From Gp6-AA40 sp035764385 (GTDB taxonomy: Bacteria; Acidobacteriota; Vicinamibacteria; Vicinamibacterales; UBA2999), in NCBI GenBank assembly GCA_035764385.1, contig DASTZI010000374.1, positions 1 through 50,782 on the forward strand: 50,782 nt of DNA. The letters are read 5' to 3'. Below the pieces are notes generated by a model, which was not told the DNA's origin, ran no database searches, and was given only the letters and a program-made list of their open reading frames with translations. A program made the translations under genes and the position numbers. This document shows, piece after piece, positions 1 through 8,490 of the stretch; within the stretch, counting starts at the first letter, position 1; each line of letters begins with the position of its first letter.

Positions 1-153
1 CTGGGGATGTCCCCGGGAGCCGTACGGGTGGCCGTCCATCGGCTTCGCCGCCGCTTGGGCGAGCTCGTGCGTCGTGAAATTGCCCAGACGGTCTCATCGT
101 CCGTGGAAATCGATGACGAACTGCGGCATCTGTGGTCGTCGGTCAGGCGCTGA
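1..153 (+). CDS. ECF-type RNA polymerase sigma factor, C-terminal fragment (cut by window edge)
   Basis: Frame 1 is open from the first base to a TGA at 151-153 and gives 50 residues. The stretch GMSPGAVRVAVHRLRRRLGE matches the recognition helix of sigma-70 region 4, which contacts the -35 element. It is followed by the REIAQTV-type tail seen in a family of ECF-like factors. The start and region 2 lie outside the window. No anti-sigma gene follows; the next gene encodes an exported protein 57 nt downstream. The call rests on this short C-terminal segment only. Confidence 0.75.
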   Translation: MGMSPGAVRVAVHRLRRRLGELVRREIAQTVSSSVEIDDELRHLWSSVRR

Positions 154-209
154 TCTCTCGCTGTAACGTTCACACGCCCGTGCTGTAGACCTTCGTGGGA
201 GGTTCACCC

Positions 210-851
210 ATGAAGGTGCGAGGCATTGTCATCGCCAATGTGTTGGTCCTGGGGACGGGCGCCAGTGTGGTCGCGCAAACACCCGCTGCCGCCGCCGACG
301 CCGGAGTATTCATCGACGGCACGGTAGGCGCCGATTACGACCAGACTGATTTCGAGCCGCCGGGTCCTGCGATGGCGGCGGGGTTCGGCATTGGCGCCCG
401 CCTGTGGAAGCGGTTCAGCCTGCGATTCGAATTCGATTTCCCCGGGGATCATCTGGACCTCCAGCGGTCTGACTCGCTGGAGCATCGCTTCGTGTCGAGG
501 ACGACATCATATGCGTTCCTGTTCGCGCGCCATTTCCGGCGACAGAGCCGAATTCAGGTTGTCACGCTCGCCGGCGTGAGCGCGCTGACGCACCGAAGCC
601 ATTTCACCGGATTCATCGATATCAGACCACGTGACGGGAGCGCTCCAACACATACCGTGTTCGACGACCGCGACGTGGAACAGTGGGTCGCACTCGCGCT
701 CGGGGTGGAGACGCCCATCACCATCACGCGTCATCTCCAGGTGGTGCCGCAGTTCAGAACGCACCAGGTCGCCAATTCCGAACTCGGTCAGTTGTTTCCA
801 TCCGGCAAAAGTTTGCTCCGGCCGCGGCTGGCCGCGCGGTGGCAGTTCTAA
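210..851 (+). CDS. Exported protein, probably a small outer-membrane beta-barrel
   Basis: The 213-residue protein starts with a signal peptide (MKVRG, a hydrophobic stretch, then a VVAQ cleavage-like site near residue 22). The rest alternates polar and hydrophobic residues in short strands rich in Arg, Phe and Gly, and ends in ARWQF, a terminal aromatic typical of outer-membrane barrels. ATG 210 is chosen over GTG 195 because GGGAGG lies about 7 nt upstream of it and the signal peptide then begins properly. Function is unknown. It is followed 12 nt later by another small exported protein, so the two may be co-transcribed. Confidence 0.6.
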   Translation: MKVRGIVIANVLVLGTGASVVAQTPAAAADAGVFIDGTVGADYDQTDFEPPGPAMAAGFGIGARLWKRFSLRFEFDFPGDHLDLQRSDSLEHRFVSRTTSYAFLFARHFRRQSRIQVVTLAGVSALTHRSHFTGFIDIRPRDGSAPTHTVFDDRDVEQWVALALGVETPITITRHLQVVPQFRTHQVANSELGQLFPSGKSLLRPRLAARWQF

Positions 852-863
852 AGGGGGCAGGAC

Positions 864-1241
864 GTGGACAGACTAATTCGTGCGCGCGTAACCGCCGTCG
901 TCGTACTGTCGGTTGCGGTTGGTATGTCGGCCGCCATTGAAGCGCAGGACGTGGGTCCGAGACATCCGGCTGGGTTGTCTCTGCATGTTCAAGTGGCGTC
1001 CGAATCGGCCTTTCAGCGAGCCGCAAGGCTTCGCAGTACCCCGCGTCGAATTCGATGCTCCAGGGTCAAAGGGGCCTTCATCGGCGCGGCCGTCGGGTTC
1101 GGAACGGGCGCGGTGTACGGCGCCGTTGCCGGACCGTCCAAATACGGGATCCTCGGCACTCGGCAACGGACTGACGCCCTCGTGTTCGGAACTATCGGGG
1201 CGGGCGCCGGTGCGTTGGTCGGTATCGCGTTCTGTTCCTGA
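864..1241 (+). CDS. Small exported protein with glycine-zipper-like segment
   Basis: The 125-residue protein begins at GTG with AGGGGGCAGG just upstream. The N-terminus (MDRLIRARVTAVVVLSVAVG) is a signal peptide or membrane anchor. Two Gly/Ala-rich stretches near residues 70-90 and 108-123 have the small-residue spacing of glycine zippers, which pack helices in membranes. I recognise no family and assign no function. It lies 12 nt after the barrel-like gene and converges on the AAA+ gene at 1275. Confidence 0.5.
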   Translation: MDRLIRARVTAVVVLSVAVGMSAAIEAQDVGPRHPAGLSLHVQVASESAFQRAARLRSTPRRIRCSRVKGAFIGAAVGFGTGAVYGAVAGPSKYGILGTRQRTDALVFGTIGAGAGALVGIAFCS

Positions 1242-1274
1242 CAGCCCGCAGCAGACCGGCATTTTCCAGGACCT

Positions 1275-2339
1275 TCAGACCTCATCCTTCTGATGCGTAT
1301 GCGTATGGCGATGGCCGTGCGCGTGATCGTGGTCCTGATCGTGGTGGTGATGATCGTGCAGGGCGTGACCGTGATCGTGGTCGTGCATCAGCTCTTTCGG
1401 CACGTCGGGGAACAGCTCGCGTGATGTCGGCGCGCGGCCGCCGGCCCACTCGACGCCACCCTTTTTGCGCGCGGCTGCCAACAGGTCGTCCCACGTCATC
1501 GTTGACGGGTCGCGTGCGACCTCGAGACGCTGCGCCAGTGCTGCGAGCACCAGCTTGCGGATGCGGCGCCCGTCCCATCCTTCGCACAATTCCGCCAGCT
1601 CTGAAACGCGCGAGCGATCTTGCGCCAGCGGCAGGAGTGCCGGCCACTGGACCGCCAGCTCGCCGAGCGCGTGGTCGAGAATGTGCTCGATCGTCTCGCG
1701 ATCGGGCAACGCGAACGTCATGACGAGATCGGCGCGCGACAGGAACGCCTCGTCAACGGCCTCGATGAAATTCGTCGTGGTCACAAACAGCACCGACGGC
1801 AGGTTCTTGGCGATTTCATCGATGCCCAGCAGCACCGCATCGGTCGCCCGATGCACGTCGACGGGGTTGGCTTCGAACGACGCCGCCGAACGGCGGACGG
1901 CGAAGCTTTCGACCTCATCGATCAACACGATGACGAATGGGCGCCGATTGGCGATCTCGGGGATGGTCTCCGTCAACAGTCGTGTGACGTTACGTTGACT
2001 CTCGCCGAGCATGTCGCTTGGAAATGCGTGCGGGTTGATCTCGACGAGCGCAGTAGCGCCCTGCCGCGCAAGCGCCAGCGCCGCTACCTGCGCCAAACCG
2101 CGCGCCATCGTGGTCTTGCCGGTGCCCGGAGGACCGGCGAGCACGATCAGGCCGTGCGGTAACCCTGAGAGCATCGACAGCTTGCGACCGTGCTGCAGGA
2201 CGAGCAGCGCCTGCGAAAGCAGACGTTCTTTCACTTCGCGCGGAACGATGATCGCGTCCCAGTCGCGATCGTGGTGCTCGGCTGGGAGGATGTGTAGCGA
2301 GAGAACACCGGGCGGAAGCGCCGAGCGGGGAATATCCAT
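1275..2339 (-). CDS. AAA+ ATPase of TRIP13/Pch2-like type with histidine-rich C-terminal tail
   Basis: The 354-aa AAA+ protein has Walker A GPPGTGKTT (69-77), Walker B with the DEVES signature (D141-E142), sensor-1 TTTN (187-190), an SRADL arginine-finger segment (R202) and sensor-2 GWDGRRIRK (254-262). The EINPHAF...GES, DEVES and SRADL blocks resemble TRIP13/Pch2, which remodel HORMA-domain proteins. No HORMA or CD-NTase gene is nearby. Residues 319-349 hold 16 histidines alternating with Asp and Gly, like metal-storage tails of nickel chaperones. ATG 2339 overlaps the bicupin stop (TGATG), so I chose it over an earlier in-frame start; this implies translational coupling. A remodelling or metal-loading role on the bicupin is inference. 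Confidence 0.75.
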   Translation of the reverse strand: MDIPRSALPPGVLSLHILPAEHHDRDWDAIIVPREVKERLLSQALLVLQHGRKLSMLSGLPHGLIVLAGPPGTGKTTMARGLAQVAALALARQGATALVEINPHAFPSDMLGESQRNVTRLLTETIPEIANRRPFVIVLIDEVESFAVRRSAASFEANPVDVHRATDAVLLGIDEIAKNLPSVLFVTTTNFIEAVDEAFLSRADLVMTFALPDRETIEHILDHALGELAVQWPALLPLAQDRSRVSELAELCEGWDGRRIRKLVLAALAQRLEVARDPSTMTWDDLLAAARKKGGVEWAGGRAPTSRELFPDVPKELMHDHDHGHALHDHHHHDQDHDHAHGHRHTHTHQKDEV

Positions 2340-3397
2340 CAGTCCCCGGGCCGCCTGTCGTCCGGCCACTGGATTTGCGACAGCTCCTGCATGGACACTA
2401 GTGTGTCCTCCGCTTCCTCGAAGAGCACCATTGGATCCATCACCGCGCGCATCGTTTCAAGCAGCGAGTCGAACATGTGGATGCGCACCAGACGGCACTG
2501 ATTCACCGGATCGTCGTTGAAGTGCTGATGCCAGAGGTAGTGATCGACGATGATCAGGTCGCCCTTCTTCCAGCGGTGGTGCTCGCCGTTGTCGGGTGCG
2601 ATACCCATGAAGCTGTGGCCGTACCCTTCGACCACGTACAGCCACGCTTCGCCCGGATGCCGGTGCAGCGACTGGGTCTTGCCAGGAGCGAACTGAATCA
2701 TCACCTGCGTCAGCCCGGACGCCTGGTTGCCGATCGCGCGATCGTTGAGGAACTTCGTGCGGGTGCCGCGAGGCGTGGCGAGGATTTCCTGCTCGTCGTA
2801 GGGCGTGTGGATGCGTCCCGAGCGCCGCTTCTTTGCCTCGCCATCGACACGGCGCAGCCGCCGCGCGTATGGATCGTTCCCTGGAACGCCGGGTGAGACC
2901 GGCGGACGCGGCGAGAGGCTCGCGAACGGTTCGTGACCCGCGTCTTCGAGCACGCTCATGCCGAGGGTCCAGAGCGTCGGCTCCGACGAGTAGCTCATGA
3001 AACGGGCGACCTTGCCGCCTTCGTTGCCGTGCCGATGCCAGCTCCACGCCGGCAGGTGAATCGCGTCCCACGCCTTCCAGTCGTAGCGGACGCCGTCGAC
3101 TTCAGTCCATCCACTGCCCTCGACCATGAAGAGAATCGCATCCCACGAGTGGCGATGGATGGTCGTCGTGGTCCCGGGATCGATCTCGTGGACCAGCGCG
3201 TCGAGCTGACGTGTGGGCCGGTCGCCGTCCCATCCCATATAGACGCCGGTGCGGAGGCCGCGCCCGGTCGGCACCAGCGTGACGTCTTCCTTCCGAATGA
3301 CGCTCTGGCGATATTTGCGCCATTCGTCCATGAACTCGGCGCGGCGCTTCTTCTGAATGTGATAGTGCGTCGTCGTGGTCTGGGTTTTGGTAGACAT
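2339..3397 (-). CDS. Bicupin protein, gentisate/ring-cleavage dioxygenase-like
   Basis: The 352-aa protein has two cupin folds, each with a metal-binding set: H81, H83, E93 and H121 in the first; H245, H247, E257 and H290/H292 in the second. Two cupins in about 350 residues is the layout of gentisate 1,2-dioxygenase-like and related iron enzymes, but I cannot assign a substrate. It is the first gene of a two-gene operon with the AAA+ ATPase (1-nt TGATG overlap). The divergent neighbour 31 nt away is a periplasmic binding protein, so a link to import of a small acid or metal is possible. Unusually for the fold, both domains look metal-competent. Confidence 0.75.
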   Translation of the reverse strand: MSTKTQTTTTHYHIQKKRRAEFMDEWRKYRQSVIRKEDVTLVPTGRGLRTGVYMGWDGDRPTRQLDALVHEIDPGTTTTIHRHSWDAILFMVEGSGWTEVDGVRYDWKAWDAIHLPAWSWHRHGNEGGKVARFMSYSSEPTLWTLGMSVLEDAGHEPFASLSPRPPVSPGVPGNDPYARRLRRVDGEAKKRRSGRIHTPYDEQEILATPRGTRTKFLNDRAIGNQASGLTQVMIQFAPGKTQSLHRHPGEAWLYVVEGYGHSFMGIAPDNGEHHRWKKGDLIIVDHYLWHQHFNDDPVNQCRLVRIHMFDSLLETMRAVMDPMVLFEEAEDTLVSMQELSQIQWPDDRRPGD

Positions 3398-3428
3398 TGG
3401 CCTGCGGGGCGATTAAACATACATCGCG
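3398..3428. promoter_or_regulatory. Very short divergent promoter region
   Basis: Only 31 nt separate the bicupin and binding-protein start codons. The AT-rich core TTAAACATACAT can supply a weak -10 in each direction (TAAACA on plus, TATGTT on minus). The plus-strand -10 would place the transcript start close to the ATG, so that mRNA may have almost no leader; no Shine-Dalgarno sequence is visible before 3429. The elements are inferred by eye. Confidence 0.35.
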
Positions 3429-4418
3429 ATGCGTACGCTCGCCAATGCGCTGGCCGCGACCGTGCTGCTGTCCGCGGTCCTGATTGCCCAGTCGTCAGCG
3501 GGTTTGCTGGACCGCGCGAGGCGCGAAGGCAGCCTGACGCTCTACACATCGCTGGCGCCGACCGAATCGCAGCCGCTGGCTGACGCCTTCGAGAAGAAAT
3601 ACGGCGTCAAGGTGCAACTCTGGCGCGGCCAGTCGGACGAAGTCGTGCAGCGTGTCGTCACCGAGGCGAAGGGACGCCGTTTCGCCGTCGACGTCGTCGA
3701 GACCAACGGTCCGGAAATGGAAATGATCGCGCGGGAAAGGCTGCTCGGCGAGCTGCAGTCCGCGTACGTGTCTGACCTGCCGGCCAATGCCATTCCGGCG
3801 CACCGCACCTGGTTTCCTGATCGGATGAACTATTTCGTCGTGGGCTACAACACCGCGAAGGTGAAGCGCGGCGATATTCCCACCACGTATGAAGGCTTCA
3901 CGGATCCGAAATGGAAAGGGCGCATTGCCCTCGAAGCGACCGATGCCGAGTGGATGGCGACGCTGATCAAAACGTCGCCGGGCAACAAGGGTACCGATAT
4001 CGTACGGAAGATCGCCGCGCTGCAGCCGTCGCTTCGCAAGGGACATGTCCTGCTCGCGTCGCTGGTGGCCGCGGGCGAGGTGCCCGTCGGTCTCGCGATG
4101 TACAACAGCAACATCGAGACGCTCAAGCGCAAAGGCGCACCGATCGACTACGTGCCCGTGCAACCAGTTGTCGCGCGTCCGCAGGGAATCGGCGTCGCCC
4201 GCAGCGCGCCGCATCCAAATGCCGCCATCTTGTTCGCCGAGTTCGTGCTCTCGCCCGACGGACAACAGCTGTTCGAATCGATGGGTCGCGTGCCGGCAAG
4301 CACGAAGATCAAGAGTGAGTTCAACAAGTTCCCATTCGTCGTCATCGATCCGGTAACGGTGCTTGACGAAGCCGCGAAATGGGACAAGCAGTGGAACGAG
4401 CTGTTCGTCAGACGATAG
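3429..4418 (+). CDS. Periplasmic substrate-binding protein, iron/polyamine ABC type
   Basis: The 329-aa protein has a signal peptide (residues 1 to about 24, no lipobox) followed by a class-II periplasmic binding fold. The opening GSLTLYTSLAPTESQPLADA, the KWKGRIALE segment and the late GIGVARSAPHPNAA are typical of FbpA/AfuA and PotD-like proteins that bind ferric ion or small organic ligands. No permease or ATPase gene is adjacent, so it is an orphan here. It is divergent from the bicupin/AAA+ pair with only 31 nt between, which suggests common control. Ligand unknown. Confidence 0.8.
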   Translation: MRTLANALAATVLLSAVLIAQSSAGLLDRARREGSLTLYTSLAPTESQPLADAFEKKYGVKVQLWRGQSDEVVQRVVTEAKGRRFAVDVVETNGPEMEMIARERLLGELQSAYVSDLPANAIPAHRTWFPDRMNYFVVGYNTAKVKRGDIPTTYEGFTDPKWKGRIALEATDAEWMATLIKTSPGNKGTDIVRKIAALQPSLRKGHVLLASLVAAGEVPVGLAMYNSNIETLKRKGAPIDYVPVQPVVARPQGIGVARSAPHPNAAILFAEFVLSPDGQQLFESMGRVPASTKIKSEFNKFPFVVIDPVTVLDEAAKWDKQWNELFVRR

Positions 4419-4458
4419 CGGACACAGATGTTTTTCGCCGAACGACGCTCTTCGTCCG

Positions 4459-6615
4459 CTACTTCGACAATCGCGCCGACCAGTTCACGACCGCGTGAAT
4501 CGGCGACGAACCGGCTTGAAGCTTCAGCAGAAACCGATCCCCGTCCGGCGCCACGTCATAGGCCTGACCGACGATCCCGCTGAGCCCGAGGGTGGCCGAT
4601 CGAAACAACACTCGCCCAGGCGACGCCGTCGGCGTCGCCTGATCGTCGATGGAAACCGCGATGAGCGAGGAGTCCTGCGACACGTAAAACAGTTCGCGGC
4701 CGTCGCTTCGCCAGCGCGGCGCCGAGGCGGCGTGCGCGATCGCTCGGCGCGTTTCGAGGAACGGCCGACGGCTGACGTACACAGTCTGCGCCGACGGCAT
4801 CTCGGTTCGCTCGGGCACGGCGTAACTCAGCCAATGACCATCCAGAGACAGACGCGCATCCGCGGGGTACATCCCCCCAATCCGCAGCAGCGGCGTTGCG
4901 CGCCGCCCATCGGCCAGCTGCCACAGATCGAACGGTAACCGCGCGCGTTGCGCCGCGTACACCACATCGTTCGCCGACACCGTCTGCAGCGGCATAATCG
5001 GCGTGTCGGACTCGAGCAGCAACTCCTCTGGTGCGATCGCCGTGGGGTTCCGGCGGTATAGCCGCGATCGATTCTGCCGGCGCGATGCGTACACGATGTA
5101 CTTCCCATCGGTTGACCACACCGGGCTTGTGTCCCAGGCGGGATTGTCGGTGACACGAACCTCCCGTTCGTCAGGTCCGAACATCCAGATGTCTGTGGTG
5201 CCGATTCGCGGATCGAGCCGCGCTGCCGCTATGCGTCGGCCGTCGGGCGCAATCGAGAAGCCGAAGTACGTCCCGGCCGGAGCCGCAACGCGTTGTCGAG
5301 TTCCGAACCGGTTCATCCACACGAGTTCGGTAATCGGCGGTCCGCGGTAGGCGATGACACCGCTGTCGGCGGCGGCGACCAGCACACGTCCAGTGATCGC
5401 GTTGTAGGCGACTGCGTCCGCAACCGGAACGGGGACTCCGACCAACCGAAGCCTGACTGCGTCGAACGGCTGCGCGTACAACGTCGACGATCGGGCGTAC
5501 AACAGGAATCCGGGCGCTGCATAGATGCAGGACGACATGACGTCGATCAGCCGCTGTCCCTTCGTCGTCCCGAGCTCGCCCACGTAGACGCCTGTCGTGT
5601 CGCTATCGGCGCTGACCACAGTGAACAGGAAATGGCGACCATCCGGTAAGAACCCGGGCCAAGCCACGCAGCCTTCGCAGCCTGCGCCTTTCAAGTTGAT
5701 TCGACGAGGCGTCGCTCCCGCAGACGGAACCAGATACAGGCCGTCGTCGGGAACAGCGAACAATATGTCTCCCTCGCGATTCCACGTGCCGCCGACGACC
5801 CGCGCACTGATCGGGAGCATCGCCACCACACGAACTGCACCCGTGACCACGTCGATCGTCTTGAGCCGGCGGTCTGCGAAGAACGCCAACATGTTGTTGT
5901 CCGGAGACCAAAACGGTTGTGACGCCCCGTTCGTGCCAGCGAGGAGACGGGGAACGGCCGAATCCAGCGGTCGGAGCCAGAGCCACGGGGAACCATTCGC
6001 ATCGGAAGCGATGAACGCGAGTTGTTTCCCGTTGGGTGAGAGGGCGAGCATATTGCCAGACGTGGAGAAAACCCAGTGGTCCGGTTCAGACACCGTAAAC
6101 TCGACGGCCGCTCGCGGCGGTTCCAGGCGCCAGCGTCCGTCTGCCAGCCAGCCGCCAAATATGCTGACGCCCGCGAAGAGAGCGACCGCGGCCGACCGGT
6201 GGAAGAGAGTTCGTTTACGGATCGAGGTCGATCCGACAGGCGCGTCGGCTGCTGCGCCGACCGCCTCGTTCGTGGTGGCGGCGATAAAGCGGTAGCCGCA
6301 GCGCGGCACTGTTGCGATGAACTCCGGTCGCTCGGCCTGATCCCCCAGTACCCGACGGAGCGTGGAGACATTCTGTGCGAGCGTTTCATCGCCGACGACC
6401 GTATCGCCCCACACTGCGCGCAGAAGCTCGTCCTTTTCGACGACGCGACCTGCGCGCTCGACCAGCGCGAGGAGTGTGTCGAATGCTTTTGGGGTGAGCG
6501 GCAGTAGGTCATTGCGCCTGTAGAGACGCCGTAGCCGCGTGTCAATTCTGAAGTCGCCGAAGCAGTAGTTGCCCACGGCGCGTACGACTCTAGCCGCCGG
6601 CACCGAGCGGCGCAA
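4459..6615 (-). CDS. Membrane-anchored winged-helix regulator with beta-propeller sensor domain (CadC-like)
   Basis: This 718-aa protein has an OmpR/ToxR-type winged helix at about 17-112 (LTPKAFDTLLALVERAGRVV, then the GYRF end), one membrane segment near 138-156, and a long periplasmic region of TolB/PD40-like propeller blades (repeated SPNGKQLAF, SPDNNMLAF and STDGKYIVY motifs). DNA binding would be cytoplasmic and sensing periplasmic, as in CadC. Start is uncertain: TTG 6615 follows a GAAAG motif, while GTG 6576 would begin closer to the winged helix. The architecture is common in Acidobacteriota, but its targets are unknown. It converges with the binding-protein gene. Confidence 0.8.
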   Translation of the reverse strand: MRRSVPAARVVRAVGNYCFGDFRIDTRLRRLYRRNDLLPLTPKAFDTLLALVERAGRVVEKDELLRAVWGDTVVGDETLAQNVSTLRRVLGDQAERPEFIATVPRCGYRFIAATTNEAVGAAADAPVGSTSIRKRTLFHRSAAVALFAGVSIFGGWLADGRWRLEPPRAAVEFTVSEPDHWVFSTSGNMLALSPNGKQLAFIASDANGSPWLWLRPLDSAVPRLLAGTNGASQPFWSPDNNMLAFFADRRLKTIDVVTGAVRVVAMLPISARVVGGTWNREGDILFAVPDDGLYLVPSAGATPRRINLKGAGCEGCVAWPGFLPDGRHFLFTVVSADSDTTGVYVGELGTTKGQRLIDVMSSCIYAAPGFLLYARSSTLYAQPFDAVRLRLVGVPVPVADAVAYNAITGRVLVAAADSGVIAYRGPPITELVWMNRFGTRQRVAAPAGTYFGFSIAPDGRRIAAARLDPRIGTTDIWMFGPDEREVRVTDNPAWDTSPVWSTDGKYIVYASRRQNRSRLYRRNPTAIAPEELLLESDTPIMPLQTVSANDVVYAAQRARLPFDLWQLADGRRATPLLRIGGMYPADARLSLDGHWLSYAVPERTEMPSAQTVYVSRRPFLETRRAIAHAASAPRWRSDGRELFYVSQDSSLIAVSIDDQATPTASPGRVLFRSATLGLSGIVGQAYDVAPDGDRFLLKLQAGSSPIHAVVNWSARLSK

Positions 6616-6732
6616 GTAACACTTTCAGCCTTTTTCAAAGTTCCTCACCGTCGTTATCAAGACTTCTCCACCTCGGTGGTCCGATGCTCCTCGGGCACGG
6701 TGACCACTCGCATACCTGCCTATCGAAAACGA

Positions 6733-6764
6733 GCGATGAACCACAGCTTTAGAACAACAGGAGC
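6733..6764 (+). repeat. Leader repeat, copy 1 (includes Shine-Dalgarno)
   Basis: This 32-nt block begins GCGATGAACCACAG and ends in ACAGGAGC. It matches 7149-7180 at 30 of 32 positions. Both copies end 4-5 nt before a start codon and supply the AGGAG ribosome-binding site. The first copy precedes the decayed gene at 6769. Confidence 0.85.
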
Positions 6765-6768
6765 TCAG

Positions 6769-7130
6769 ATGAGTACGGCGAAGATGCGTGGCTTGCGGCT
6801 CGCATGCGCGGTCGCACTCGCGTGCATTTCCGCTCCGGCCTTCACTGCTCAGCCCGGCATGCTTGTCGTCGACAGCGCCGCCGCGCCGGGCGGGGACGGA
6901 AGCGAGCGATTTCCCTTCCGTGACCTACAAGACGCGGTTTCGGCGGCGTCAGCCGCCTCAGAGGCGGTAAAGCGATCGACGACCGAGACGGAACGCTGGC
7001 ACACGCCTGGGTCAATCATCCCTTGTCCGATCCATTTGTGGGCCCGTGCCCGAGTGATGCGACACACGAGTTGCTCGGAAACACGGTGATCTACAACGGC
7101 GTGGCCGTGCCGAACGGCAGGAATTTCTGA
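6769..7130 (+). pseudogene. Decayed secreted gene, probably beta-helix type (frameshifted/internally deleted)
   Basis: ATG 6769 has AGGAG 6 nt upstream and opens a good signal peptide (MSTAKMRGLRLACAVALACI...), followed by DGSERFPFRDLQDAVSAA, the usual beginning of parallel beta-helix or pectate-lyase-like proteins. After about residue 67 this frame loses sense and stops at 7089. A second frame from 6972 reads plausibly (HAWVNHPLSDPFVGPCPSD and NTVIYNGVAVPNGRNF) to a TGA at 7128-7130. The simplest reading is an N-terminus and a C-terminus joined out of frame by a deletion. The intact gene at 7186 shares the same leader, which suggests a former tandem pair. Confidence 0.5.
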
Positions 7131-7148
7131 ATACGCAATCTTGTAGCA

Positions 7149-7180
7149 GCGATGAAGCACAGCTTTAGAAGAACAGGAGC
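7149..7180 (+). repeat. Leader repeat, copy 2
   Basis: This is the second copy of the 32-nt block at 6733-6764, with two substitutions (C to G in the ATGAA(C/G)CAC stretch and C to G in AGAA(C/G)AACAGG). It supplies AGGAG before the start codon at 7186. In this copy the internal ATG opens a short frame that is out of register with the gene. Confidence 0.85.
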
Positions 7181-7185
7181 GTCGC

Positions 7186-8439
7186 ATGACTCACAAGTTT
7201 CGTTTACTCCATGGTGGCATTGCCGTACTGGTGCTCGCCGCTGCTATCGTCCCCTCAATTGCCGCAAGTCCCGGTCCGGTGGTGTACGTCGCTGATGTTG
7301 AGCAACTGTACGACGCGGTCAACGCGGTCAACGACGTGAATGTGGGCGCCACCGTTGTGCTGGCTCCTGGGATTTACACGCTCTCCGTCAACGATCAATT
7401 TGGCGCTGCAAGACCGCATGGCGGGCGTCTCGAACTGAAGCAGGACATGTCGCTTTACGGCGTTGCCGGCGATCGTGCGGCCGTCGTGATCGACGCCAAG
7501 GGGTTGCTGTCACCTTCTTTTACGGCCGAACTACCGATGGGGCAACGCACGGGCGTGATCCGCATTGGGCGCGGCAGTAACGCGATCGAATGGCTAACCG
7601 TGCTGGCAAAGCCGGTGGCGGCGGCAGGCATCGAGACGGACCTCGGCGAAACGTCGAGCACGTGGATCAGAGTAGCCCACGTGGTCTCCGACGGAAGTTC
7701 TCGCGGCGTTGACGTCAGGAATGCGGGCTGGGCCATGAATGTCGGACGACAGATCGATGCCGAGATCGTCGACAACGAATTTGTTGGCCCGCCGCCCACG
7801 GACGTGAGTTCAAGCGTTACAACCGAGGGTATTCGTGTGAGCAACTTCGCCGGAGCTGACTCTGGAGTCATCGTTGCGACCTTGAGCCGCAATCGGTCCC
7901 ACGGCTTTCAGTACGGCTGTGTCATCGCCAACAATCGATCGAGCAACGCCATTGTCCAGGTACGTTCGTCGGTTGACCGATTCTTCGGCAATGCGCAAGC
8001 GTGCGTCATCTTTGGCGGAATCAGCCAGACAGCGACGGGTATCGCGAACTCGAACTCCACGGCGTTCGAGGCGCATGGTTCCGAATTCGTTGACAACACA
8101 TTGACCATCGACGTGGTGAAGCCAGGAGGGATCCGCGTCGCCGGCGGCCTTTCGACCATCAAGGCGAACGCCACGTCACAGAACATCGTGTCAGTCGCGC
8201 TATGGGGATCGAAGGTCTCGGGCAACTCGGGAGATTTCCAAGCCTGCATCTCGGGCATCGATTTCCAAGCCTACGGCGCATGCTCGGGCACGACAAACAC
8301 TGCGGGTCACGACAATCACGCCACCATCGAGCTTCACGGCGTCAGCGCGCTCGTTGATTACGTAGCCGCGGACAGCGTGCCCGACGATCCCTCCGCCGGC
8401 AACAGCGTCACCGTGATTCGTTCACCCGACAGGCCATGA
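7186..8439 (+). CDS. Secreted parallel beta-helix-like protein
   Basis: The 417-aa protein starts at ATG 7186 behind the duplicated AGGAG leader. Residues 1 to about 27 are a signal peptide ending in SIAAS. The mature part has regular short strands and Asn/Gly/Val-rich turns (GATVVLAPGIYTLSVNDQFG, GVIRIGRGSNAIEWLTVLAK), the pattern of right-handed beta-helix carbohydrate-active or adhesion proteins. I see no recognisable catalytic signature, so enzyme activity is not claimed. The upstream pseudogene is probably a decayed paralogue or partner. Confidence 0.65.
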   Translation: MTHKFRLLHGGIAVLVLAAAIVPSIAASPGPVVYVADVEQLYDAVNAVNDVNVGATVVLAPGIYTLSVNDQFGAARPHGGRLELKQDMSLYGVAGDRAAVVIDAKGLLSPSFTAELPMGQRTGVIRIGRGSNAIEWLTVLAKPVAAAGIETDLGETSSTWIRVAHVVSDGSSRGVDVRNAGWAMNVGRQIDAEIVDNEFVGPPPTDVSSSVTTEGIRVSNFAGADSGVIVATLSRNRSHGFQYGCVIANNRSSNAIVQVRSSVDRFFGNAQACVIFGGISQTATGIANSNSTAFEAHGSEFVDNTLTIDVVKPGGIRVAGGLSTIKANATSQNIVSVALWGSKVSGNSGDFQACISGIDFQAYGACSGTTNTAGHDNHATIELHGVSALVDYVAADSVPDDPSAGNSVTVIRSPDRP

Positions 8440-8490
8440 CAGATCCGCTGCGAGACGGATGGCAGCACCAGGATCCCATCGACGCTGTGT

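Noticed and set aside
4416..4461. TAGCGGAC...GTCCGCTA inverted repeat at the convergent ends of the binding-protein and CadC-like genes as a bidirectional terminator
   Set aside because: The stem is 8 bp with a 30-nt loop and there is no T run; too weak to call.
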